NCBI GenBank assembly: GCA_016926765.1
Contig: JAFGNY010000223.1
Span: forward strand, 1-17,872
Length of the DNA stretch: 17,872 nucleotides
Source of the DNA: Bacteroidales bacterium
GTDB lineage: Bacteria; Bacteroidota; Bacteroidia; Bacteroidales; FEN-979
Direction: 5' to 3'
Below, one piece after another: positions 7,484-14,636 of this stretch. How positions within the stretch are numbered: the first letter of the stretch is position 1; the number at the start of each line of letters is the position of its first letter. Position numbers and translations under genes: made by a program. Under the pieces are notes generated by a model that was not told the DNA's origin, did not search any database, and saw only the letters and a program-made list of their open reading frames with translations.

Positions 7484-10101
7484 AGCTACGATCTTTCATC
7501 CTTCTCCTGCTCTCCTCAATCACCCTTCATCCTCTGATGGCTCAGGTTACCCTGGGAGACATCGGGATTGACTACAATAACCCGAAAGAGTATGAGATTG
7601 GAGGGATTACAGTCAGCGGCGTGAAATACCTCGATGGCAACGTCCTGATCATGTTGTCGGGGCTGACGGTTGGGGACCGGATCTTTGTGCCGGGTGATAA
7701 GATTACCAGGGCGATAAAAAAACTATGGGACCAGGGACTCTTTGAAGACATCAGGATCACAGTGACAAATGTTATCGGAAATCAGATTTTCCTAGATATC
7801 TATCTGCGTGAACGGCCTAGGTTGTCGAAATTCTCCTTTTCAGGCATCAAGAAATCGGATGCCGATAATATCCGTGATAAGATCCGGCTGGTCAAAGGGG
7901 ACTATGTGACGGATAACCTGATTATCAAGACAAAAAATATCATCTTAGCCTATTTTGAAGACAAAGGCTTCCTGAATGCAGAGGTGGATATAGCAATTAA
8001 GCGGGATTCCTCAACCGCCAACCTGGTTTCTATGTTCATCAATATCAGTAAGAACGGACGTGTGAAAGTGCAAAACATGCAGGTTCATGGTAACGAACAC
8101 CTGTCCAAGGAACAGATATCAGGGGCCTTTAAAGAGACCAAAGAGATGGCTGTTTTCAACCCGATGGACGGACTTGACCAGGTGCTCTGGGAGTCGGTAA
8201 AAGCAGCCCTGCGAATTGATTTTGTTGAGATTGCCAGTATCCTTCAGCAGCATGCTTTCAACACGGTGAGAATCCGCATCTTCAAAGCATCGAAATTTAT
8301 TCCTGACGACTATGAGGAGGATAAAATCAACCTGATCTCAAAATATAACTCGTTGGGATACAGAGATGCCCGGATTATTACCGATACGGTTACACATAAC
8401 GACGATAATACCATCAATGTGAACATCTGGGTGGAAGAGGGACCAAAATATTATGTACGCAAAATTAGCTGGGTTGGTAACGAAAAATACAATGAAGTCT
8501 TCCTGTCGCGATTCCTGAAAGTCAAACCCGGAGATGTATACAATAAGGAAGCACTGGAAGCAGCATTGAGTTATGACCCAAACGGCGGAGACCTCCGTTC
8601 ACTTTATATGGATGACGGGTATCTCTTTTTTGATGTGATCCCTGTGGAGGTAAGGGTGGAAAATGATTCTATCGATCTGGAGATCAGGTTGCATGAAGGA
8701 ACACAGGCCACGGTGAATAAAGTGACGATCAATGGAAACACGAAGACTAATGACCATGTGGCATTACGCGAGATTCAGACCAGACCCGGACAGCTTTTCA
8801 GCCGCGACAGGCTGATCCGTTCGCAACGGCAACTTGCTCAGCTCCAATATTTCGATGCCGAAAAGCTTGTCCCCAATGTGAATCCTCATCCCGAAGACGG
8901 CACCGTGGATATCGACTATACGGTTGAGGAGACCTCCGCCGACCAGATTGAACTCTCGGGCGGATGGGGATACGGACGAATCATTGGAACTCTGGGCCTT
9001 TCATTTAATAACTTCTCTCTCCGGAACATCTTCAACTTCAAAGCCTGGAAACCAATCCCCGCAGGAGATGGACAGAAGCTGAGTGTACGGTTCCAGACCT
9101 ATGGCAAAGGATACTTCAGTTATAGTTTCTCCTTTACCGAGCCCTGGCTTGGAGGGAAGAAACCACTGGCACTCAGTCTCTCTTATGTCCATTCAAAATA
9201 TACAAACGGATTAAATAAAACCGATTCCCTCTACGGCTATTTCAAGATCGACGGAATCTCGGTCGGACTGGGAACACAGCTCAAATGGCCGGATGATTAC
9301 TTCTCACTATACAACAGCATCAATTATTACCGGTACAATACCCTGAACTATTCGGCGATCTTCACCTTCGGAGGTGGCAACGGCGCCTACAATGCGCTCT
9401 CTTACGGGGTGACTCTCACGAGGAATTCCGTTGACAACCCGATCTTCCCGCGGGCCGGATCGGAGACCTCCCTCTCGCTGGAACTCACTCCTCCCTACAG
9501 CCTTTTCCGAAGCGGTGACGTGGATTATGATACCATGGCATACAGTGAGCGCTATAAATGGGTGGAATATTACAAAATCAAATTCAAGGGGGCCTGGTAC
9601 ATCAGCCTGATCGGGAAACTGGTACTGACTCCCAGAATACAGATCGGATACCTTGGCACCTATAACAAGAACCTCGGAGTGACTCCGTTTGAGCGTTTTT
9701 ACCTTGGAGGAGACGGGCTTACGGGCTACAATAACATGGACGGCCGGGAACTTATCGGGATGCGCGGATATACCAATAACTCACTGACACCCGGGTATCC
9801 CAATTCGGTTGGAGGAACTGTTTATACCAAGAATACACTGGAGTTGCGTTACCCGATCTCCCTGAATCCGAGTGCAACCATTTATGCCCTGGGATTCCTT
9901 GAAGCAGGAAATGACTGGCTTCGCTGGAAAGATGTCAACCCGTTCAATCTTTACCGTTCTGTTGGACTGGGAATTCGTGTCTTCCTGCCGATGTTCGGAT
10001 TGCTTGGACTTGACTGGGGATACGGATTGGATGCCGTTCCAGGAGTGCCGGGAGCTAACGGAAGCCAGTTCCACTTCTCGATAAACTCTTCGATAGATTA
10101 G
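7480..10101 (+). CDS. bamA: Outer-membrane protein assembly factor BamA
   Basis: The core Omp85 subunit that folds beta-barrel proteins into the outer membrane. 873 residues. A signal peptide (1-21, MKLRSFILLLLSSITLHPLMA) is followed by a POTRA series of about five domains up to ~residue 480; recognisable POTRA openings include YEIGGITVSGVKYLDGN, VKVQNMQVHGNEHLS and ATVNKVTINGNTKTND. The remainder is the 16-strand barrel with the loop-6 motif RGY (in GMRGYTNN) and the late FGLLGLDWGYGLD block. The protein ends FHFSINSSID: this lacks the terminal aromatic residue of a standard beta-signal, and a heptamer repeat overlaps the stop codon. Coupled to uppS by ATGA overlap and followed by two Skp-like genes, an envelope-assembly operon. 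Confidence 0.96.
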   Translation: MKLRSFILLLLSSITLHPLMAQVTLGDIGIDYNNPKEYEIGGITVSGVKYLDGNVLIMLSGLTVGDRIFVPGDKITRAIKKLWDQGLFEDIRITVTNVIGNQIFLDIYLRERPRLSKFSFSGIKKSDADNIRDKIRLVKGDYVTDNLIIKTKNIILAYFEDKGFLNAEVDIAIKRDSSTANLVSMFINISKNGRVKVQNMQVHGNEHLSKEQISGAFKETKEMAVFNPMDGLDQVLWESVKAALRIDFVEIASILQQHAFNTVRIRIFKASKFIPDDYEEDKINLISKYNSLGYRDARIITDTVTHNDDNTINVNIWVEEGPKYYVRKISWVGNEKYNEVFLSRFLKVKPGDVYNKEALEAALSYDPNGGDLRSLYMDDGYLFFDVIPVEVRVENDSIDLEIRLHEGTQATVNKVTINGNTKTNDHVALREIQTRPGQLFSRDRLIRSQRQLAQLQYFDAEKLVPNVNPHPEDGTVDIDYTVEETSADQIELSGGWGYGRIIGTLGLSFNNFSLRNIFNFKAWKPIPAGDGQKLSVRFQTYGKGYFSYSFSFTEPWLGGKKPLALSLSYVHSKYTNGLNKTDSLYGYFKIDGISVGLGTQLKWPDDYFSLYNSINYYRYNTLNYSAIFTFGGGNGAYNALSYGVTLTRNSVDNPIFPRAGSETSLSLELTPPYSLFRSGDVDYDTMAYSERYKWVEYYKIKFKGAWYISLIGKLVLTPRIQIGYLGTYNKNLGVTPFERFYLGGDGLTGYNNMDGRELIGMRGYTNNSLTPGYPNSVGGTVYTKNTLELRYPISLNPSATIYALGFLEAGNDWLRWKDVNPFNLYRSVGLGIRVFLPMFGLLGLDWGYGLDAVPGVPGANGSQFHFSINSSID

Positions 10102-10138
10102 GGATTAGGGAAACGGAAATACGAAATACGAAATACGA
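10097..10138. repeat. Heptamer tandem repeat overlapping the bamA stop codon
   Basis: Six 7-bp units in unbroken register: ATTAGGG twice, AAACGGA, then AATACGA three times. The first unit contains the bamA stop codon TAG (10099-10101). The AATACGA part resembles the CGAA-containing heptamers after nadK. It lies in the 85-bp gap between bamA and the first skp-like gene. Confidence 0.85.
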
Positions 10139-10150
10139 ATGACAATAATT

Positions 10151-10168
10151 ATCCAGTGATCCAGTGAT
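10151..10168. repeat. Octamer direct repeat (ATCCAGTG) upstream of the first skp-like gene
   Basis: Two perfect tandem copies of ATCCAGTG (10151-10158, 10159-10166) followed by AT, and then the near-copy start ATCGG. It directly follows the heptamer array, so the whole bamA-skp gap is built largely of short direct repeats. Two copies alone could be chance; the neighbourhood makes it worth recording. Confidence 0.6.
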
Positions 10169-10186
10169 CGGTAAAAAAGCAGAAAC

Positions 10187-10783
10187 ATGAAAAAGTTCCT
10201 TCTAACCTTCATCGCCCTGGTGTTTGCCTCGGCCATGATCCACGCACAGAAGTTTGCCTATGTGGATACCAAGTATATCCTTGACAACATCCCTGAATAT
10301 TCAGAAGCTCAGGCCCAGTTAGAAGAACTCTCCGCGCAATGGCAGAAGGAGATCGAAGCAAAGTTTGATGAGGTGGAGAAAATGTATCAAAACTACCAGG
10401 TTCAATCGGTACTGTTACCAGAAGAGATGAAAACCAAAAAAGAGCAGGAGATCGTTGACGCGGAAAAAGAGGCTAAAACGATGCAGCGAGACTATTTCGG
10501 GAAAGACGGCGAACTCTTTAAAAAGAGGCAGGAGTTGGTTAAACCAATTCAGGAGAAAATCTATAATGCGATTCAGCAAATCGCGGAAGACAACAACTAT
10601 TCTGTGGTTTTCGATAAAGCCGGAAGCCTTACAATGATGTATGCCAACCCGAAATACGACGTTAGTGATGATGTGCTTGATCAACTGGGCGCTGCCATGG
10701 GATCCAGAACACGAAGTCAGTCGTCGAGCGGCTCGGGCGGATCAGGTGGTACGGGTGACTCAGGTGGGAAACAGAGAAAATAA
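10187..10783 (+). CDS. Skp/OmpH-like periplasmic chaperone (first copy)
   Basis: 198 residues. A signal peptide (MKKFLLTFIALVFASAMIHA, cut before QKFAYVDT) is followed by the OmpH pattern: an FAYVDTKYILDNIPEY strand segment, a long charged coiled-coil (about residues 45-130, rich in Lys, Glu, Gln), and a return segment NYSVVFDKAGSLTMMYANP. Skp-type trimers hold unfolded outer-membrane proteins in the periplasm for delivery to BamA, which lies just upstream. The C-terminus has a Gly/Ser-rich tail (SSSGSGGSGGTGDSGG) not found in the second copy. Skp is the usual name in E. coli; I do not assign it to one paralogue. Confidence 0.9.
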   Translation: MKKFLLTFIALVFASAMIHAQKFAYVDTKYILDNIPEYSEAQAQLEELSAQWQKEIEAKFDEVEKMYQNYQVQSVLLPEEMKTKKEQEIVDAEKEAKTMQRDYFGKDGELFKKRQELVKPIQEKIYNAIQQIAEDNNYSVVFDKAGSLTMMYANPKYDVSDDVLDQLGAAMGSRTRSQSSSGSGGSGGTGDSGGKQRK

Positions 10784-10820
10784 TCGGGCCCGACACTACT
10801 TTATCGAATGATATTTTTTC

Positions 10821-10828
10821 TAATTTTG
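10821..10828 (+). promoter_or_regulatory. Possible -7 box for the second skp-like gene
   Basis: TAATTTTG matches TAnnTTTG and lies 39 nt before the ATG at 10868. No good TTTG is found at the expected distance upstream (bases 10795-10803 read CACTACTTT with the next base A), so the promoter call is tentative. The gap 10784-10867 is otherwise A/T-rich. Confidence 0.4.
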
Positions 10829-10867
10829 CGAACCTAAAAAGTACAAACCCAATTTTAAAAGAAAACA

Positions 10868-11392
10868 ATGAAAAAATTAGCAAAGATCTTTGCCGTGATG
10901 GCGCTCTTCATTGGGATAGCATTTAGTTCACAGGCTCAAACTCAGCCTCCTGTAAAAGTAGGATATATTGATTTCAATGCGTTGCTTCAATCAATGCCCG
11001 GAATTGATACTGTTCGGACTTCCCTCCAGAAATACCAGGAAACACTGACAGATCAGATGGACCAAATGCGCTCGGAATTTGAGAACAAATATCTCGATTA
11101 CCAATCGAAAGCTGCCGGGATGTCTGATATCATCAAACAGAATAAAGAACAGGAGCTCCAGCAACTACAGGAGCGGATTGATGCTTTTCAGACACAGGCG
11201 CAGCAGGATCTTCAAAACAAACAACAGAAACTTCTTCAGCCGCTGATTGATGAAGCAAAAGGAGCTATAAATGATGTTGCCAAGGAGAAGGGGTATACCT
11301 ATGTGCTCAATGCGATCGAAGACGTGGTTCTTTATTCCACACCGGCAGATGATCTGATGGGAGCTGTAAAGGCAAAACTTGGGATCAATTAG
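10868..11392 (+). CDS. Skp/OmpH-like periplasmic chaperone (second copy)
   Basis: 174 residues with a signal peptide (MKKLAKIFAVMALFIGIAFSSQA, cut near QTQPP). The OmpH form is clear: VKVGYIDFNALLQSMPGID, a long Gln/Glu-rich coiled-coil (about residues 55-130), then KGYTYVLNAIEDVVLYSTPADDL. It is the standard-length family member and a tandem paralogue of the preceding gene, as is common in Bacteroidota. It has an A-rich leader (AAAAGAAAACA) before the ATG rather than a Shine-Dalgarno. It ends 16 nt from the stop of the convergent gamma-carbonic-anhydrase-like pseudogene. Confidence 0.92.
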   Translation: MKKLAKIFAVMALFIGIAFSSQAQTQPPVKVGYIDFNALLQSMPGIDTVRTSLQKYQETLTDQMDQMRSEFENKYLDYQSKAAGMSDIIKQNKEQELQQLQERIDAFQTQAQQDLQNKQQKLLQPLIDEAKGAINDVAKEKGYTYVLNAIEDVVLYSTPADDLMGAVKAKLGIN

Positions 11393-11408
11393 AGATAGAA
11401 CCTTCTGA

Positions 11409-11772
11409 TTACTCCTTGCCGTACCATCCGGCGTACATCATGTAATTCCGGGATATCCGATTGACTTGCCCTTCCAGCAGTTTTTGATCGATGTCCCGGA
11501 TTTTCTTTGCCGGAATTCCGGCCCATACGGTTCCTGAATCAATCACTGTACCTTCCTTGACGACGGCTCCCGCACCGATGATCGAGTAGCTGTGAATCAC
11601 AACCCCGTCCATGATAATCGCTCCCATTCCAACCAGCACGTGGTCGTGGATGGTACATCCATGGATGATCGCGTTGTGGGCAATGGATATATGTTTCCCG
11701 CGCATTGTCGGCAAGAAAACATCCCTCCCCAAACCGGGGAATGATTCCATTAACAGCTTTGATCAGTGCCAT
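11409..11772 (-). pseudogene. Gamma-carbonic-anhydrase-like (YrdA/PaaY) gene, internally deleted and frameshifted
   Basis: The canonical family start is seen from ATG 11772 (MALIKAVNGIIPRFGEGCFLADNA, shown here as two parts: MALIKAVNGIIPRF and GEGCFLADNA), ending near 11701. The rest of the family, from ISIAHNAIIHGCTIHDHVL to the end (AGIPAKKI, then NRISRNYMMYAGWY), is in another frame. The hexapeptide region that normally joins them, by memory ~50 codons including the first zinc-ligand His, is absent, so total length is ~120 codons against a usual ~170. The join is near 11700. An ATG at 11750 could still give a 113-residue fragment in the second frame. The gene starts 3 nt after the nadB stop, so it would be the last gene of the sucA operon. 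Assembly collapse or sequencing error is the alternative. Confidence 0.75.
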
Positions 11773-11775
11773 GGC

Positions 11776-13347
11776 TTATCTCTCTGTTTTTTGGGAATAG
11801 TCGAGGGAATAGTGCAATCCCCTGTTTTCCTTGCGAACGGCCGCGTGTTTGATCACCAGGTAGGCTGCGTTGATCATGTTACGGAGTTCGCTGAGACGGG
11901 GAGAGAGGATCGATTTATTGTACAGCGCTTCCGTCTCCTCATAGAGCAGGTTGAGCCTGTCGAGCGCCCGTTGCAGACGAAGATCGGATCGTACGATGCC
12001 GACATAGCTGCTCATGATCGCCTGGAGCTCTTTCTGCGACTGGGTTATGAGAATCATCTCTTCTGTGAGCACCATTCCTTCGGCATTCCAATCTGGAATC
12101 GCATTGCAGAAGTCAATGAGGGGAAGTTGTTCGATGGCATGCTGGCTGGCGCGGTGAGAAAAGACGACCGATTCGAGGAGCGAATTGGATGCCAGCCTGT
12201 TGGCACCATGAAGGCCGGTGCAGGCACATTCGCCTGAAGCATACAGGTTCCGGATCGTAGCACGCCCGTATTCATCTGTTTTGATGCCTCCGCAAAAATA
12301 GTGAGCGGCAGGAACCACCGGGATGAAATCGCGTGAGATATCAATACCAAGGCTCAGACATTTTGCGTAGATTCTGGGAAACTGCCTGATCAGATCCTCT
12401 TTTTTGAGGTGCCTGCAATCCAGGTGTACAAAATCTTCTCCACTGATCTTCAGTTCGTTGTCAATAGCTCTTGCGACAATATCACGCGGGGCAAGCGAAA
12501 GCCTTTCATCGTACTTATGCATGAATTCGTTGCCCCTGTAATCCTTCAGAACAGCTCCAAACCCACGAAGAGCTTCAGTAATCAGGAATGAAGGCCGTTC
12601 CTGAGGATGAAAGAGGGCAGTAGGATGAAATTGAACAAATTCCATATTCTCAATGACCCCTTTGGCCCGGTACACCATCGCAATGCCATCGCCGGTTGAG
12701 ATAGTCGGATTCGTTGTATTGCTGTAAATATTACCCGCACCGCCTGTCGCGACCAGCGTCACTTTGGCAAGAATGGTATCCACCATGCTGGTTTTCGGGT
12801 TGAGCACATAAACGCCGTAACAGGTAAGGTCGGTAGTCCGGATGCTGACATGAATACCCAGATGGTGCTGGGTGATCAGGTCGATGGCATAGTAGTTTTC
12901 AAGCACCTCGATATTCGGATGCCTACGGACCTGCTCAATGAGCGTATCTTCAATCTCACGGCCGGTGCTGTCTTTGTGCCGGAGAACCCTGTATTCCGAA
13001 TGGCCGCCCTCCTTCGCAAGATCGTAGTGGCCTGTTTCGTCTTTATCAAAATTAGCCCCCCATGCGATCAGTTCTGCGATACGATCAGTCGATTCCCCGA
13101 TCGTGATCCTGACGATATTTTCATCGCACAATCCATCACCGGCCTGTATGGTATCGAAAATATGTTTTTCGAACGTATCCGGCGTGTACATCACGGCGGC
13201 AATGCCTCCCTGTGCATAACTGGTGGCGGTATCGTCCATCTTTTTCTTCGTGACGATACAGACCTTCCCTTTTTCAGCTGCCTTCAGAGCAAATGTAAGA
13301 CCGGCAATTCCCGACCCGATCACCAGAAAATCAACATGGGTTCTCAT
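11776..13347 (-). CDS. nadB: L-aspartate oxidase
   Basis: FAD enzyme that oxidises L-aspartate to iminoaspartate, the first step of de novo NAD synthesis; cytoplasmic. 523 residues, usual length. The FAD-binding GSGIAG is at 11-16, with SYAQGGIAAV after it. Active-site signatures are present: KEGGHSEYRVLRHKD (substrate Glu), FHPTAL (His), LAPRDIVARAI (Arg), VVPAAHYFCGG (His) and LHGANRLASNSLLE (Arg). Residues FLITEALRGFGAVL replace the EGA form common in Proteobacteria, which I take as normal for Bacteroidota. It lies 8 nt after the sucB stop, so it is co-transcribed with sucAB. nadA and nadC are not in the window. Confidence 0.96.
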   Translation of the reverse strand: MRTHVDFLVIGSGIAGLTFALKAAEKGKVCIVTKKKMDDTATSYAQGGIAAVMYTPDTFEKHIFDTIQAGDGLCDENIVRITIGESTDRIAELIAWGANFDKDETGHYDLAKEGGHSEYRVLRHKDSTGREIEDTLIEQVRRHPNIEVLENYYAIDLITQHHLGIHVSIRTTDLTCYGVYVLNPKTSMVDTILAKVTLVATGGAGNIYSNTTNPTISTGDGIAMVYRAKGVIENMEFVQFHPTALFHPQERPSFLITEALRGFGAVLKDYRGNEFMHKYDERLSLAPRDIVARAIDNELKISGEDFVHLDCRHLKKEDLIRQFPRIYAKCLSLGIDISRDFIPVVPAAHYFCGGIKTDEYGRATIRNLYASGECACTGLHGANRLASNSLLESVVFSHRASQHAIEQLPLIDFCNAIPDWNAEGMVLTEEMILITQSQKELQAIMSSYVGIVRSDLRLQRALDRLNLLYEETEALYNKSILSPRLSELRNMINAAYLVIKHAAVRKENRGLHYSLDYSQKTER

Positions 13348-13355
13348 AGCATTTC

Positions 13356-14582
13356 TCAGATATCCAGTAAGACACGGTAAAGATCTTCTCCGCCGGTCAG
13401 CATCCTTCCGGGTTCTTCAACCAACTCCTTTACCCTGACCAGGAAACCGACCGATTCTCTCCCATCAATCAAACGGTGGTCGTATGAGAGCGCGATGTAC
13501 ATCATGGGGTGTATCTCCATTTGTCCGTTGACGGCAACCGGACGGTCCATGATCTTATGCATTCCAAGGATGCCGCTTTGTGGCGGATTCAGGATAGGAG
13601 TCGACATCAGGGACCCGTATACTCCACCATTCGATATCGTAAAGGATCCCCCTTTCATATCGTCGATAGTTATGCGGTTTTCCCTTGCTTTTACCGCCAT
13701 CTCTTTGATTTTGATCTCGATTTCAGCCAGACTCAGCGACTCCGTGTTGCGAATCACGGGCACAAGAAGCCCTTTTGGAGCGCTGACGGCAATTCCCATA
13801 TCCACATAGTTCGGTATTACCAGTTCTTCCCCGGAGATCATGGAATTGACCACCGGGAATTCCTGCAAAGCGAGCGTTACCGCCTTGGTGAAGAAAGACA
13901 TCAAGCCAATCCCGACGCCATACTTCTCTTTGAAACGATCAGAGTGAAGCTCTTTGATTTCCAGCACCTTTCGCATGTTGATCTCATTGAAGGTGGTGAG
14001 CATGGCCGTTTCGTTCCTGACTGCAACCAACCGCTCTGCCAGTTTAAGCCTCAGCGTAGAAAGCTTCTTACGGGTTTCGGTACGGTCTCCCGAAAAGATA
14101 AATTCTCCCTTCTCCTCTTTCCGACCCTTGAGGAAGGATTCAATTTCCTTCCGGGTGACCTTTTTGCCCGGGAAGGCAGAGGTTAATGCAGCAGAATCGA
14201 TTTTTTTCTCTTCAATGATCTTCTTCGCCAACGGTGTGGCATGAAGAGGAGTTGGTGTCGTGGTGCCGTGATGCTGTGGTGCTGTAGTACTCTCGTCCGC
14301 TTGTCCGCTTGTCCGCTTGTCCGCTTGTCCGCTTGTCGGCTTGTCAGCCTTTCCCACTATGATGGTGGCGATCACAGCGCCCACATCCACTGTTTCGCCT
14401 TCCGCAACGGTGATGGTGAGAGTCCCGTCATCGGGCGCTGCCACCGGGAAAGTGGCTTTGTCGGAATCGATCTCAACGATTTCCTGATCTTTTTCAACAG
14501 GATCCCCATCGTTGACCAGCCAGCGGGCAATCTGGACCTGAGTAATGGATTCTCCCGGACTGGGAACTTTTATCTCTATCAT
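13356..14582 (-). CDS. sucB: 2-oxoglutarate dehydrogenase E2, dihydrolipoyl succinyltransferase
   Basis: Transfers the succinyl group from SucA to CoA in the TCA cycle, via a swinging lipoyl arm. 408 residues in the order: lipoyl domain (1-76, lipoyl lysine K42 in EIDSDKATF), linker (79-113), peripheral E3/E1-binding domain (~115-155, TPLAKKIIEEKKIDSAAL), catalytic acyltransferase domain (~175-408) with His369 and Asp373 in YDHRLIDGR. The linker is normally Ala/Pro-rich and flexible; here it is encoded by twelve tandem octamers and reads KPTSGQAD, KRTSGQAD, then TTAPQHHGTTT. ATG 14582 is followed by the family start MIEIKVPSPGES. It lies 54 nt after the sucA stop. I assign it as 2-oxoglutarate rather than pyruvate because of the adjacent sucA. 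Confidence 0.95.
   Translation of the reverse strand: MIEIKVPSPGESITQVQIARWLVNDGDPVEKDQEIVEIDSDKATFPVAAPDDGTLTITVAEGETVDVGAVIATIIVGKADKPTSGQADKRTSGQADESTTAPQHHGTTTPTPLHATPLAKKIIEEKKIDSAALTSAFPGKKVTRKEIESFLKGRKEEKGEFIFSGDRTETRKKLSTLRLKLAERLVAVRNETAMLTTFNEINMRKVLEIKELHSDRFKEKYGVGIGLMSFFTKAVTLALQEFPVVNSMISGEELVIPNYVDMGIAVSAPKGLLVPVIRNTESLSLAEIEIKIKEMAVKARENRITIDDMKGGSFTISNGGVYGSLMSTPILNPPQSGILGMHKIMDRPVAVNGQMEIHPMMYIALSYDHRLIDGRESVGFLVRVKELVEEPGRMLTGGEDLYRVLLDI
14254..14293. repeat. Octamer tandem repeat (GGTGCTGT-type) in the sucB linker
   Basis: Five 8-bp units in register: GGTGTCGT, GGTGCCGT, GATGCTGT, GGTGCTGT, and the decayed unit AGTACTCT. Read on the coding strand it gives about residues 97-110 of SucB (STTAPQHHGTTT). 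It joins the next octamer array directly and in the same 8-bp register, so together they are 96 bp, exactly 32 codons. Confidence 0.8.
14294..14349. repeat. Octamer tandem repeat (TGTCCGCT) in the sucB linker
   Basis: Seven 8-bp units: CGTCCGCT, TGTCCGCT four times, then TGTCGGCT and TGTCAGCC, the last two more diverged. It is the same unit as the array after the PrsW-like gene (1032-1071). Because 8 is not a multiple of 3, three units make one 24-bp coding period, KRTSGQAD, seen as KPTSGQAD, KRTSGQAD in residues 81-96. The unit has no stop codon in any of six frames. Confidence 0.92.
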
Positions 14583-14616
14583 AACAAAGAGTACGTGATT
14601 AATCAGATTAATGTTG

Positions 14617-14624
14617 CAAAAATA
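14617..14624 (-). promoter_or_regulatory. Possible -7 box upstream of sucB
   Basis: On the reverse strand TATTTTTG matches TAnnTTTG, 34 nt before the sucB ATG, but no TTG is present at the expected distance upstream. It sits in a small inverted repeat (GTTGC/GCAAC, 14613-14630), and a 10-bp palindrome TGATTAATCA lies at 14596-14605. It could be an internal promoter or nothing. Confidence 0.25.
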
Positions 14625-14636
14625 CGCAACAAAATG

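Noticed and set aside
10784..10793. Palindrome TCGGGCCCGA right after the first skp-like gene as a terminator
   Set aside because: The arms are only 5 bp with no loop and no following T-run.
11776..13347. NadB FGA variant as a damaged active site
   Set aside because: I believe it is the normal Bacteroidota form, and all substrate-binding His and Arg motifs are kept.
14254..14349. CRISPR-like array
   Set aside because: The units are contiguous 8-mers with no spacers, and no cas genes are present.
14596..14605. Palindrome TGATTAATCA as a regulator operator upstream of sucB
   Set aside because: A single A/T-rich 10-mer is likely by chance; no second copy was seen near other genes here.
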